A stretch of 64,000 nucleotides of DNA, from the NCBI GenBank assembly GCA_021396245.1, contig WNYE01000073.1, positions 124,001-188,000 of the forward strand. The letters are read 5' to 3'. Source of the stretch: Sporothrix humicola (taxonomy: Eukaryota; Ascomycota; Sordariomycetes; Ophiostomatales; Ophiostomataceae). The position numbers and the translations under genes were made by a program. Below are positions 1 to 11,283 of this stretch, in pieces; position 1 is the stretch's first letter; every line of letters starts with the position of its first letter. The notes under the pieces were generated by a model, which had not been told where the DNA came from, ran no database searches, and was given only the letters and a program-made list of their open reading frames with translations.

Positions 1-3000
1 GCGACGACATGGAACCAGTCATCAAAATCAAGATGTGGGGTCTCAACTTTGAGTACCGCGTGCCGACCGTGATGGACGTTTTGGGCCTGGCCGAGGATGC
101 CACCCCTCAGGACTTTGAGGATAGTCTGGCTGCGTCTGTGGCCAATCTTGGCGAGCGGGCACACACGGCCATTGGCGGCGAATCCATGATTGGTAGCAGC
201 AAGGGCAAGGCCAGTCTCTCCAAGACCGGCGCCAACGATCCTACCTCCAAGCCGACAATGCTCGACCTGGCCTTCCGTGACTGCGTCATTGGCCTCAACC
301 CGCTGAAGCTCTCGTCGAAGCTCAACATTGTTCTGGGCGATGCTCGTCTTGAAGTAGCCATTCCCAAGGCCGACGAGGAAATCGATACTGTCGTTCACCT
401 CAACAAGATGTCCCTTCTGCTCGTCGACGACGTCTCGACGCTCGCATCCGGCAAAGAGGTGACGTTTGCTCCTGGCCATACGGCGCGCCGCTCATCGGGC
501 GGAACCAGCTTCCTCTCGCCGCCGTCTCTCTCCAAGGACATGGTCTCGCGGATGTGTGCTCGCGGCTATGTCGACATTTGCCAAATATCAGCGGCCAAGG
601 TCTCTGTCCATATCTCGACACCCGACGAGGACGGCCAAAAGACGATTGACCTCGAAGTCCGTGATGATTTGCTAGTTTTGGAGACGTGCGCCGACTCGAC
701 GCAGACACTCATTACGCTCGCCAACGCCCTCAAACCACCAACGCCACCCAGCAAGGAGATCAAGTTCAAGACGCAAGTCATGCCCGTCAAGGACCTGCTG
801 GCGTCCATCTCTATCGACGCGTTTGGCCGTGCCGAGGGCAACTACAACTTTGACGACGATTTTATCCTCGAAGAAGACGAAGACGGCACCAGCACGGCCA
901 TGGGCGAGGATGACATGTACGGTGCCAGCTCGGGCAGCAGCCATGTCCTCTTGAGTGGCCAGGCAAACCGTGACCCTATCGAGGACTCTGTTGCATCGTT
1001 GCCGTCTGCCATGGCCGACGACGATCTTTTGCTTGATGGCGATCTGGACGATCTCGACGCTGAACACGGTATGGCGGGCACAGTCGCCGAGCAGCTGTTC
1101 AATGCGTCTTCGGTATTTTCAGAGCAAACCGAAAGGCGCAACAGTCTATCGTCGCGCGGCCCTGCCAGTGGCATTCTTTCCGGCCAAAATCAGAGCAAGC
1201 AGAAGGAGAATGTCAAGCCAGGCAATAGCCCGCTCTTCCTTGCCTCTTCGTCTGGCGATCTCGGTGCAGACGACGCCTTTTTCGGCACAGCCGAAGAGAC
1301 AGCTGCTGAAGAGTCATCGCATGCCAACCGCTGGAACTCGGCACAGAACAACTACGACCGGAAGAGCAGGGCCGGTGGTGCAGCGGCTGGAACAACAGCT
1401 GCTGCCACAAAGCCGCCCCCTCTTTCAGTTCACGTCCGCGACGTCCACATCATCTGGAACCTGTTTGACGGCTACGACTGGCAACACACACGTGATATCA
1501 TCACCAAGACCGTCGAAGAAGTCGAGGCCAAGGCCTATGAGCGGCGCAGGAACCAGCGCCGGCGGTCGGGCCAGGACCAGTACAACCCCTACTCGGACGA
1601 TGAAGAAGAAGAGGCCGTCATTGGCGACTTCCTGTTTAACTCCATCTACATTGGCATCCCGGCGACCCATGACCCACGCGAACTGACAAACGCCATCAAC
1701 CAAAACATCTATGGCGATGCGACTGGCGATACCGAGTCTGTTGCAGCAACAACTGTCACGGCCACGTCGACGCGTGCCGGCGGCGGTGCTGGTGGTGGAG
1801 GCAACCAGGGACTCCGTGGCGGCCGCTCCAAGAAGCTCAAGCTGCACCGCAGCCGACGCCACAAGATTACCTTTGAGCTCGGCGGTGTGGCGGCCGACCT
1901 GACCGTCTACCCGCCCAACTCGGGCGAGACACAGTCGTCGATTGACGTGCGCATCCACGACCTCGACGTCTTTGACCACGTGCCCACCTCGACTTGGAAG
2001 AAGTTTGCCACCTACGACCGCGATGCAGGCGAACGACCGATCGACGGCGATATGGTGCGCCTCGAGGTTCTGGTCGTCAAGCCTGTGCCCGAGCTGGCAG
2101 CCACCGAGTTTGTCATCAAAGTGAACCTGCTCCCGCTGAGGTTGCACGTCGACCAGGATGCGCTCGATTTTATCACGCGCTTCTTTGAGTTCAAGGACGA
2201 TACGGCGCCGCCAACACACTCCTCCGCCAGCGACGTCCCTTTCATCCAGCGCGCCGAGATCCACGATATCCCGGTGCAGCTCGACTTCAAGCCCAAGCGC
2301 GTCGACTATGCCGGTCTGCGGTCGGGCCACACCACCGAGTTCATGAATTTCTTGATCCTGGACGGGTCGCGCATGACGATGCGGCACACCATTATCTATG
2401 GTGTCTCCGGGTTCGACCGGCTCGGCAAGACGCTCAACGACATTTGGATGCCCGACATCAAGCGCCACCAGCTGCCTGGCGTGCTGGCCGGTCTCGCGCC
2501 CGTGCGGTCTCTCGTGACCGTCGGCAGCGGCTTCAAGGACCTGATCGAGATTCCCATCCAAGAGTACCGCCACAACGGCCGCATCGTGCGCTCCATCTCC
2601 AAGGGCGCCATGGCGTTTGCCAAGTCGACGGGCACCGAGCTCGTCAAGCTGGGCGCCAAGGTCGCGACGGGCACGCAGTATGTCCTGCAGGGCGCCGAGG
2701 GCATCCTCAACAAGAACAACCCGGACGCCATCCAGTACCAGTACCAGAACACGGCCCAAACCGGCGGCTTTGGCGGCGCCGGCGGCGCCGGCGGCCTGGG
2801 CGACGACGACGACGACTCGGACGACGAGCGCAAGCAGATCAGTCTGTACGCCGACCAGCCCACCGGCGTCGTCCAGGGTTTACGGCATGCCTACACCAGC
2901 CTCGCCCGCGACCTCCACGTGGCCCGCGACGCCATCATCGCCGTCCCCGCCGAAGTGCGCGAGAGCACGAGCGCCACGGGCGCCGCCAAGGTCGTCATCA

Positions 3001-3215
3001 AGCACGCGCCCACCATCATTTTCCGGCCGGCCATTGGCGCGACAAAGGCCATTGGGCAGACGCTCATGGGCGCGACCAACAGTCTGGACCCGCAGAACCT
3101 GCGCCGTGTCGAGGATGTAAGTTCACAATGGAGGGTTCTGATAATACGTAACTTTGCGAGATGTCAGTTGCTAACAGTGTAGAAATACAAATCCGGACCC
3201 GGTCGCCGCAGCTAG
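1..3215 (+). CDS. ATG2: Autophagy-related lipid-transfer protein Atg2, C-terminal part (5' end cut by window)
   Basis: The frame is already open at base 1, so the gene starts upstream. Atg2 is a rod-shaped lipid-transfer protein that bridges the ER and the growing phagophore with Atg18 and Atg9. The identifying block lies about 700-900 codons into the window part: conserved stretches such as HDIPVQLDFKPKRVDYAGLR, a run through WMPDIKRHQLPGVLAGLAPV, and SKGAMAFAKSTGTELVKLGAK, all typical of the Atg2 C-terminal domain. Before it are long acidic and Ser-rich linkers (about residues 290-490); a Gly/Asp-rich linker lies near 920-945. A terminal intron runs 3117-3182 (GTAAGT donor, CTAAC branch point at 3171, TAG acceptor), after which KYKSGPGRRS and a TAG at 3213-3215 finish the protein. 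Without splicing the frame would stop at 3182. Family call is firm; the splice is inferred. Confidence 0.93.
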
Positions 3216-4219
3216 AATCGCCCTCCAATGCCATCCCTCTCTCTTTATTTTGCTTTCTTCACACTCTTTTTCAGTCCCTCCTTACGATGACACGATGAAT
3301 TTGAAACTCACCCCACGATGCATTTCTCTCTCTTTTATTCCCAATTTGCCGCAATCTATTTTTTTTTTTTCTCTTCTTCTCTCCTTTTCAAAAAGTCGCA
3401 GTCACAATACCATAGTCTGGCGTCTCCGGGAACAGCATCGGGAAAGCAAAGGCGTTTATCATTGTGTCAATTTGGTTTTTATTTTTCTGTGGTTTTTACT
3501 GAATTTATTGTATTTTCGTGTATTTTCTGAGAATATTTTGCGTTTTTATTTCAATTATTTATTTCACTTCGAACTTGTATCCCACGTGGGCATTCTTAGA
3601 TTAACTTCACGGTACATTCCCCTCTTGAAAGTATCCCGACTACTACGCTGATAAATTATCATTGAGACATTGAACTCGGCCGAACTGCATCGTATATCTC
3701 GAAAAAGATGCCGTGTGTATGTGTCAAATGCTTACTTGCAGCTCGTACCAAGACTTTGTGCAGTTGAACCGTTGTCAACATTGTCAATATCGGCGCTTTC
3801 TGCCGCTTCTTGCCGATGCCATTTACAGTTTGCGATGCCAATAGCGCCGCCCCTGAATGATAAGGGAAGCTCCTTCTGTAATCGCTGTGATTCTCGCTCG
3901 TTCCTGCCGCTATCTGCACACTATTAACCCCACTACAGGGCCGCGCCTGCCAGATTCTGAATTCTGCCAGATACTATCGCCAGCAGGGCCGGGTGAACTT
4001 TGGCGCTAGTATGGCGTCATCTTCGGTAGAAGGATTCAAGAATATGCAGCCGTTGACAAAACAATTTGAAGATCACAAAAGCACAGCTCGTATTGCTGCT
4101 CGGTCCGGATCGCGGTGCTGTTCTTTCCCTTTACCTACCCTGACTCTATACGCCCTATCCTCACTTCGAGCCACCAGGACCACGATTTTCCACTCGTCGC
4201 AAAGCAGCATCGGATCGCA
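3216..4219. other. Intergenic, ATG2 3' region and GT8 promoter
   Basis: No gene seen. The first 450 bases are AT-rich with long T runs (around 3360 and 3475-3560), as expected of a 3' UTR and terminator zone. The second half is more mixed and should hold the promoter of the following transferase gene. Open frames here have no recognisable protein content. Confidence 0.5.
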
Positions 4220-5295
4220 ATGTCGGACGGCAAGCGAGCAGTCGATTCAGACAAGGGTGAGTAGTGGAGGAGGGAGTGACGACAGAAGGCGAAGAGGAGG
4301 ACTCACAGCTAACAAATCCAGTCTGGACGACCTTGATCACCAACCTCGACTACCTCCCGGGCCTCCTGACCCTCAATGCCTCCCTCAAAAAGGTCGGCTC
4401 GGCCTACCCCCTCGTCGCGCTCTTCACGGACTCGTTCCCCGAAGAAGGCAAGAAGGCGCTCGTCGCCCGCGGCATTGCCCACCAGCGCATCGCCTATCTG
4501 CTGCCCACAAAGTCCCACCGCGACTACAGCGCCGACCCCCGCTTCTACGACTGCTGGAGCAAGCTCACGCCGTTTGGCCTGACGCAGTACACGCGCGTCG
4601 TCCAGCTCGACAGCGACATGCTCGTGCGGCGCAACATGGACGAGCTCATGGACCTGCCGCTCGACGACCCGGAGCTAGCCGCGCAACTGCCCGCGCCCGC
4701 CGAGAGCCGGCGCATCTTTGCCGCCGGCCACGCCTGCGTCTGCAACCCGCTCAAGAAGAAGCACTACCCCAGCGACTGGGTGCCCGCCAACTGCGCCTTT
4801 ACGCTGCAGCACGCGGACCCCGCCAAAGCCCAGACGACCGGCGCCGACCCGGACCCATCCCTCCCGAACCAGCCGCTGGGCGTCGAGCTGATCAACGGCG
4901 GCCTGCAGGTCGTCGTACCCAACAAGGTCCTGTTTGAGCGCATCGTCGCCTTCATGGACGAAAACGCTGCCGATCTCGACTTTGCCGACCAGAGTTTGTT
5001 GTCCACCCTGTTCCGGGGGAGATGGGTCTCGCTGCCGTACACCTACAACGCCCTCAAGACGCTGCGGTGGCCGGGCGTCCACGACCCCATCTGGCGCGAC
5101 GACGAGGTCAAGAACGTGCACTACATTCTGACGCCGAACCCGTGGGAGGAGCTGGACCGCAGCAAGCCCGGGCAGCCCCTCAAGGAGGGGCTCACACAAG
5201 ACCCGCGCAACGTCGAGTCGCACGGCTGGTGGGCGGAGGCGCACCGGGCGCGGAAAGCAGAAGAGGCGGCGGCAGGGCTCGAGGATGAGTGGTGA
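4220..5295 (+). CDS. GT8 family glycosyltransferase, glycogenin/galactinol-synthase-like
   Basis: Two exons, 4220-4256 and 4322-5295, give 336 residues. The intron 4257-4321 has GTGAGT, a CTAAC branch point near 4309 and CAG, and splicing turns a 13-codon frame into one that continues as VWTTLITNLDYLPG. GT8 retaining transferases use nucleotide sugars with a Mn-binding DxD motif; here it is DSD at residues 109-111 in VQLDSDMLVRRNMDEL. NGGLQVVVPNK further on matches the second conserved GT8 block. The protein is a single catalytic domain without signal peptide or membrane segment, so it is probably cytosolic. Fungal members of this group differ from true glycogenin, which carries a long glycogen-synthase-binding tail absent here. 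The acceptor substrate cannot be read from the sequence. Confidence 0.87.
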
Positions 5296-6618
5296 TCATA
5301 GGCGGGGCGTATTATTTGGAGTGCTGGGGATGTGATAGGATATATGGTCGGATATCAGATATCAGGAGAGGCGCATCGATGATTTCGGGAGAGCATGGCA
5401 ACAGGACGCTGCGAGCGGCAAACATTCGATTTTTGAATAATTTTTGGCACATGAATTTTTGGATACAAACAAGAAAAAGGCAACATAAACGGAGAGGGCA
5501 GAAATGACAGATTAACAGCATATATATCAACGGGAAACACAGAATAGATCGTCCTCAAGACGTCAGATATCGGTCAGCAGTACGAGCAACGGGGAAGTGC
5601 GGCGGAGATTCGAGGTGAGAGCCAACGGACGAGATAAGATGGTCGGACGCAAAAAGTTGCGGCTCTTTTGCACGTGCTAAGAAACGTGGAAGTCATGCAT
5701 ACGAAATATATCACGATACCTTCCCAAGTCGGTATACGCAACGAGAAGCAACGATAGTTACGATAAGATCGTCGAGGGAAAGAGCTTTGGACTGCACAGA
5801 CAAAATGCACCCCACTCCGCACCGTCTTTGCGATTTGGTGCAATTCTTCGACATCCAATGCGCAATCGACAGAACCAAATGCTAAATCCAGGGCAGTTAC
5901 GGTGACCCGCTTTTTTCTGCCAGGGTCCTCCTCTTTCCCACACTGCACCGGGGGCTCTAGTCGAACCCCGGCGCTGGTAAAGTGCACTGTTACTTGTAGG
6001 TGAACACCAGAATACACCAAAATGACACCAAAAGGAGACATCTCCAACTGCTGACCTCCGAAACCGCCCGTGGGGTAAGCTGTTACAATCTTTTTTTTTC
6101 TTCAATCCTACCGTGTATTTCCAGTTATATCCTTCCCTTTCCTTTGGAGAAAGAGCTTTCCGCTATGCCTTAACTCCATACTTTTGTACCTCATTACTCC
6201 ATACAGCAGGCGCGAACCAGCGTGCTCCAACTTATTCGAGATCCATTAAAGAAGGAGAAGGAGCGGCAGGCGATACCCGGGGAGACACCATCTTTGCTCC
6301 GTGCTCCGTACTTGCACCTTCCTTTCGTCTTGTGTTCTCCTCTTCCTTCTCCATCTGGGGTAACCTCATTCTGTGTGCCGACCTCTTGAGTCACTTCTTT
6401 CTACTTTTGGTTATTTTGGATTACTTCCCTCTCTCCTTTCTATTCCTTCCCTTTTCATTCTCATACTCCTTTTGGTAATTCTGGACAACCATCGCGCCTT
6501 CCCCAACGACAGCCGACTGCAGCCGGTAGCAAGCTGCACCAGACGACTCTTTCTTTCTCTCCCTCCCTCTCTTCCGCCCACCTCCATCTTCTCCCCTCAC
6601 ACATACACATACACAGCA
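5296..6618. other. Intergenic with carrier promoter and pyrimidine-rich leader
   Basis: No convincing gene. Bases 6310-6600 are a C/T-rich leader just before the carrier start, ending in an ACACAT repeat. Short CTCCATAC/CTCCGTAC words occur near 6174, 6200 and 6300. A 157-codon minus-strand frame (5574-6047) has no recognisable content. Confidence 0.45.
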
Positions 6619-7629
6619 ATGGCGACACAAAAACGAGTAGACGGCACGCTCGCCCAGGGCCCGCCGACACCGCTGCCCGTCCAGCCGCCACCCGTCGCCC
6701 AATCCTCCTCGTCGCATTACAAGGGCTTCGTCGCCGGTGTCTTTTCGGGCGTCGCCAAGCTCTCCGTCGGCCATCCCTTTGACACGATCAAAGTCCGCAT
6801 GCAGACCACCTCCGCCGACCGGTTTTCGGGGCCCATGTCCTGTTTGGTCCAGACCGTTCGCAACGAGGGCGTCCGCGCGCTCTACAAGGGCGCCACGCCG
6901 CCGCTCGTCGGCTGGATGTTTATGGACAGCATCATGCTCGGCAGTCTGACCATGTACAAGAAGCTGCTGGGCAAGCACGTCTTTGGGCTGGACGCGGCGG
7001 CCACAACAGCAGGCGCGGGCGGCACCGGTGCGGCCGGCGGACCTGCTCTGCCGTCCTACGGACACGGCATTGCGGGTATTTTTGCCGGTTTCACCGTCAG
7101 CTTTGTCGCCGCACCCTTTGAGCACTTGAAGGCGCGCCTCCAGGTCCAGTACGCCGCCAACAAGGCCGACCGCCTGTTCCACGGCCCCATTGACTGCGCC
7201 CAAAAGATTTATCGGTCCCACGGCATCCGCGGCATCTACCATGGTCTCTACTCGACCATGATTTTTAGGAGTTTCTTCTTCTTCTGGTGGGGCAGCTACG
7301 ACGTCTTCTCGCGCCTGCTCAATAAGCACACCTCCCTCGCGCCCTCGTTTGTCAACTTTTGGGCCGGCGGCCTGTCGGCCCAGGTGTTTTGGATCGTCGC
7401 GTACCCCAGCGACGTCGTCAAGCAGCGCATCATGACCGACCCGCTGGGCGGCAAGCTCAACGACGGCACGCCACGGTTCCCGCGCTGGAAGGACGCCGCC
7501 CGGGCTGTATACCAGGAGAACGGCTACAAGGGCTACTGGCGTGGCTTCATGCCGAGTTTCCTGCGGGCGTTCCCGGCTAACGCCATGGCGCTCGTGGCCT
7601 TTGAGGCCGTGATGCGGACTCTGCCATAG
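6619..7629 (+). CDS. Mitochondrial carrier family (SLC25) protein, carnitine/ornithine-like subgroup
   Basis: A single exon gives 336 residues. The three SLC25 repeats each carry the Px[DE]xx[KR] signature: PFDTIK at residue 53, PFEHLK at 166 and PSDVVK at 263, each followed by the usual six-helix pattern. The protein should therefore exchange a metabolite across the inner mitochondrial membrane. The layout (FVAGVFSGVAKLSVGHPFD at the start, FPANAMALVAFEAVMRTL at the end) resembles the carnitine/acylcarnitine, ornithine and Ymc1-like carriers; substrate is not certain. The loop between repeats 1 and 2 holds a Gly/Ala/Thr-rich insert (about residues 130-152) that is unusual for a carrier. The start is the ATG at 6619, after a leader with no other in-frame ATG close by and just before the first conserved helix. 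Confidence 0.9.
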   Translation: MATQKRVDGTLAQGPPTPLPVQPPPVAQSSSSHYKGFVAGVFSGVAKLSVGHPFDTIKVRMQTTSADRFSGPMSCLVQTVRNEGVRALYKGATPPLVGWMFMDSIMLGSLTMYKKLLGKHVFGLDAAATTAGAGGTGAAGGPALPSYGHGIAGIFAGFTVSFVAAPFEHLKARLQVQYAANKADRLFHGPIDCAQKIYRSHGIRGIYHGLYSTMIFRSFFFFWWGSYDVFSRLLNKHTSLAPSFVNFWAGGLSAQVFWIVAYPSDVVKQRIMTDPLGGKLNDGTPRFPRWKDAARAVYQENGYKGYWRGFMPSFLRAFPANAMALVAFEAVMRTLP

Positions 7630-7998
7630 GGGGTGAGGTGATGATGAGAGAAGTAAAAGAAAAGAAAGAAGAAAAGATACACGTGTTGTCATCTAGCGAT
7701 ATTTATGGGTTTATTTACAGGCGCATTTATGATTTTGGTTATTTATATTTCGATTCATATATCACGGTAGCTTCGTTCTGGCCCTGGTTAAAACGACTTA
7801 TTTAGAAGAAAGAAACAAATATTTCGAATTAAAATCGATGAACTCCGTCGTATATACGTCCCAGCAATTAACGCCAAAACTCCAAGCTTATATCCCATAA
7901 GTAACCAAACAATGCAGTCTGAATGCACCTGAATGCACATAAAAAAAGATAAACAGCCCCCCTCCAAAACTGCCAGACATCCTGTCACACACCCCACC
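7630..7998. other. Convergent 3' intergenic
   Basis: This gap lies between the 3' ends of the carrier and the small minus-strand gene. It is AT-rich; I see only likely 3' UTR and polyadenylation sequence. Confidence 0.4.
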
Positions 7999-8633
7999 TT
8001 AATTATTCCTTATTTGCATACTGCCAAAGGCCTGGTCCAGCGCCTCGCCCGTCACACCGCCATTGTTTGCTGCCGCTGCCGCCAATGCCGCAAAGGCCAA
8101 GTGCTCCGGTTCTGACGCCGCCATCTCGCTCGGCTGTGCTTCAGATCCGTCGCCCCCACTTTCAGTAGGCCCCGGTGTAGTAGACTCCTTCTTCTCTGGC
8201 ACCAGCAGCCGGTCCTCCGAGTCAAGCCACCCGGGTGCGACGCGCCGCTTCTCGGCCAGCTCGCGCGCCGCAATCCGCTGCTCAAACTGCTGCAGCTCGG
8301 CGTCGGCGTCGGCCTGCAGGCGGGCGACGTGCTCGTGGAGGGCGCGGCACTTGGCCAGGATGTCGTCCGGGTGGGCGGACAGGTTGGCGGTCGGGGAGGT
8401 GACGTAGGCAGCTTTGGCCGAGGGGCCAGCAGCCTCGATGATGGACGGCGGAAGTGCAGAGGGCATCGTCTTGTAGCGGTAGGGAAGGGTGGTGGCGCGG
8501 GGGAGATGGACGAAAGGCGAGACGGTCAGCGGGACCTGCTCGAGGAGCGGATGGGAGCCTGGAGATGATCAGTTAGGACGAGAAGCTGATGGGAATGAGA
8601 CAGTAGTTATGTGAACTCACGATTGTCATGCAT
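7999..8633 (-). CDS. Hypothetical small coiled-coil protein
   Basis: Two exons on the minus strand, 8633-8621 (13 nt, MHDN plus one base) and 8558-7999, give 190 residues. The intron 8620-8559 has a GTGAGT donor, a CTAAC element and a CAG acceptor, and joins in frame upstream of the internal Met at 8466. I do not recognise the family. Visible features are a conserved-looking lead with LPRATTLPYRYKT, a helical stretch around residues 62-100 with heptad-like Leu/Ala spacing (ILAKCRALHEHVARLQADAD), a short motif RRVAPGWLDSEDRLLVPEK, and an Ala-rich acidic tail. There is no signal peptide or membrane segment. It shares a divergent promoter with translin. Existence is well supported by codon use and splicing; function is unknown. 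Confidence 0.7.
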
Positions 8634-9622
8634 TGTGTGAGAGAGTGCCTTCAGTGACAAGGCAGCAAATAAATCCAAAAAAGAGTCGAGGATTTGATCG
8701 AACGAGATAAATGGCCTCTGATTGTTGTTGAAGATGACCGTTGACGGATGGTGGTGGATGTCTGGATGTCTTACGTGGAGAAGGTGTGTAATAGGCGAAA
8801 CTCGTCAGAGGTGTACCAGAGATCGGAATCCGCTGGACCACACTATTTACCCCGCCGAGTCCGTCCACTGAGGTGTTCGCCTCGATGACCTGAGAGAACT
8901 GAGAAATGCGGCAGAAAACGGAGGACCCACTGTAGCCTAGGGCGGTGAGGCCAGCTCTTTGGGAGCCACCGCATTCACTCACCGCCCTGTCGCCCACCAA
9001 AAACTTTTGCACGCTCGCACGGACCACCCTAAAATTTTGGTGCTCTCTCCCAGAGCCCCAAACTCTATAAATATAGCTCCCCCCTCCCCTCCGTTCTTAG
9101 AATTTTCTTTCCTCCTTTCTTCCTTAGCTCTCTTTGCCTTTTGGCTTAGATCAAGTGTAGTATCTGTTCTTTTCAGTTTAATCTCTGAAATTACTCTACG
9201 GAGTAAAATCGTGATTAATCTAATTTTTGTCTCTCGGCGGACGACCCTCTGGGCTTGCCCATGATCGACTGCCACTGTGTCCTTGGTATTACACTGCCTC
9301 CAAGCGACGCGAACTTTTCTACATTTTGTGTGTGCTCATTTTTTTCATTGCAATTCCAAGCTTGCTTGGGATGTGAGGAAGAAAACTTGACCAATATCTT
9401 GTCTCATTCACTGTTTCGTTCGTGCCTGCCGTGTGTCAATTGCTCGCGTAGGAGTGTCATGTCGTTTGCACCTGCCGTAGTTTCCAAAGAAAAGAATAGA
9501 GAGTGGAAGCTCCAGAGAGCTCAAAGCTGCCCAAAAAAGCTTGCATCGCCAGAATTGAGTAAGAAGAATCCTGCCACTGAAGACTCTTCACCATCGATTG
9601 CCCCCACACAACAACGCCCAAC
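8634..9622. other. Divergent promoter between small coiled-coil gene and translin
   Basis: About 1 kb separates two divergent starts. It contains a TATA-like element at 9066-9075, a near-palindromic CACC-AAAATTTT-GGTG element around 9024-9043, and an upstream open frame overlapping the translin start. No other gene seen. Confidence 0.5.
9066..9075 (+). promoter_or_regulatory. TATA-like element TATAAATATA
   Basis: TATAAATATA sits about 550 bases upstream of the translin ATG, preceded by an AAAATTTT-centred near-palindrome. A long leader with an upstream frame would follow it. Assignment as a core promoter is inference. Confidence 0.35.
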
Positions 9623-9626
9623 ATGA
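9459..9626 (+). promoter_or_regulatory. Upstream ORF overlapping the translin start (ATGA overlap)
   Basis: An ATG at 9459 opens a 55-codon frame (MSFAPAVVSKEKNREW at its start) whose TGA at 9624-9626 overlaps the translin ATG at 9623 as ATGA. Such an arrangement could reduce translin translation or allow termination-reinitiation. Whether the transcript includes it is unknown. Confidence 0.35.
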
Positions 9627-10426
9627 TCAACCCACGCGTCTTCGAGTCCCTCAAGGCCAAGGCCGAGCAGGACCTCGCCGTCCGTGCCCAGCTCGACGGC
9701 ATCGTCGAGTCGCTGGAGCGCAACGTCGCCTATGCCCAGGGCGTCCTCTCGCGCGTCCACTCAACGCCGCGTGCCCGCTACGCGTCCGCCCTGCTGCCGG
9801 CCGTCGAGGCCGCCATTGCCGACGAGGTCGCGACGGTGCGCGAGCTCAACACCGTGGCGTCCGCCCACCCCTACTACAAGTTCAACCACCGCTGGACGCG
9901 CCACCTGCAGGATGCTATCTTCACCGTGCTCTTGGCAGCGTGGTTGGGGGGACTCCCTGCGAAGGACGCAAACGCGAGCGGCAGCGAGGACAAGAAAGAG
10001 ATTGGGCGTTTGTTGACCCTCGAAGAGGTCGGCGAGGTCTTTGGCGTCCCCGTCGAAATTAACCACGACGCGTTCCACATTGCCCTCGAAGAGTACCTGT
10101 CGGCCCTGACTTCGCTGACCGACGAGCTCGGCCGCCTGGCGATGAACGCCGTGACGCTAGGCGACGGCGAGCTGGCGGTGCGCATCAGCAAGTTTGTCAA
10201 GGACCTGCACGCGGGGTTCCAGCTGCTGAACCTCAAGAACGACTTTTTGCGCAAAAAGGTGGACGGCGTCAAGTACGCCGTCAAGAAGGTCGAGGGCGTC
10301 ATCTACGACCTGGCGCTGAGAGGGCTGCTGCCGGCCGAGACTGGGGAGGGACAGGAGAAGAAGGGAGAGGCGGAGAGCACAGACAAGGAGGCTGCTGCAG
10401 CTGACAGCAAGATGGCCGAAGCATAG
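9623..10426 (+). CDS. TSN: Translin, RNA/ssDNA-binding protein
   Basis: A single exon of 267 residues. Translin forms octameric rings that bind single-stranded RNA and DNA and, with TRAX, makes the C3PO endoribonuclease. The family is recognised from the all-helical layout starting INPRVFESLKAKAEQD, the central helix with YYKFNHRWTRHLQDAIF, and the diagnostic end NDFLRKKVDGVKYAVKKVEG followed by VIYDLALRGL. The core matches the roughly 230-residue family length; the extra 35 residues are a charged Glu/Lys/Ala tail. An insertion of about 20 residues (DANASGSEDKKE region, near residues 113-124) follows the sequence AAWLGGLP. The start is placed at 9623 because the conserved N-terminal helix begins there. 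No TRAX gene is in this window. Confidence 0.92.
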   Translation: MINPRVFESLKAKAEQDLAVRAQLDGIVESLERNVAYAQGVLSRVHSTPRARYASALLPAVEAAIADEVATVRELNTVASAHPYYKFNHRWTRHLQDAIFTVLLAAWLGGLPAKDANASGSEDKKEIGRLLTLEEVGEVFGVPVEINHDAFHIALEEYLSALTSLTDELGRLAMNAVTLGDGELAVRISKFVKDLHAGFQLLNLKNDFLRKKVDGVKYAVKKVEGVIYDLALRGLLPAETGEGQEKKGEAESTDKEAAAADSKMAEA

Positions 10427-11283
10427 GCACTTGAGGGGAATTGGTGAAAGAAAAGGGAAAAGAGAAGCACATATACATGACGGATAATGGGCTGGCATGC
10501 CCATAAAAATTACAACGCCTACGAGAAAAGGAAAGAAACGCACGGCATCTGGCACAATCAGTTTTTCATTTGATAGACAAGGGAGTTCATAACACAATGG
10601 TTCAGAAATACAAGCCACATCTATCGGGTATCTCGACATGATTCTTTTCGTGATGTCATCAACTTATTTTACACGATGGAAAGACATATCAACAACAATC
10701 TTGGCTCGCTTCTATCAAAATATCTCAAGGAAAAAACTGTCATAAAACGTTCAAAATTCATTGGAAAGGCTAAGAGAAGGCATAGATGCTAAACGCGCCA
10801 GAGTTTTTCTTTTTATATCCCACACGAAAAGCCTGTAGATCCATTTGATCAAACCATAATGCATGCAGAAAAAAATATGTAAGATAAAGCAGTAGAGAGT
10901 AAAACCAATAAAAAGAAGGCCATAAGAGCCTTGCGCGTCGGCTACTCCAAATAACGCCTTGTAATATGCGAGAGGGACATCCCACGAGTCCCAGTGCACG
11001 ACCGAAAAGATGCCCCCATTTTCTTCGCCCAAAAAGATAAAGACTGTAAAAATAAACAGAAATAAAGAACGCAAACGCCCCAATCATTGCTGTGCCGCTT
11101 TATTATATAACGCCGACCACGTCGGGTCGACGTTTCCCGGGCTGGACCAACCAAAAATAAACAGTAAAAGATAGAAGAGAAATCATGATGGAGTAAGTGT
11201 AGTAGGGAGTAAGAATATAAGGTAGAGGTGTAGAGGGAAGAGATAAGTGTATGTGTATGCGTATGTGTAGCTGAGAGTATGTT
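10427..11283. other. Convergent 3' intergenic (translin and PTP)
   Basis: Low-GC sequence lies between two converging 3' ends. Only short frames with no recognisable content are present; likely 3' UTRs. Confidence 0.4.

Noticed and set aside
1425..2759. 444-codon antisense frame within ATG2
   Set aside because: It is the mirror of a strongly biased coding frame; codon bias on the sense strand removes stops from this antisense phase.
5941..5980. GGTTCGA-like tRNA B-box on the minus strand
   Set aside because: The flanking bases cannot form the T-stem, and no A box or acceptor stem is found at the right distance.
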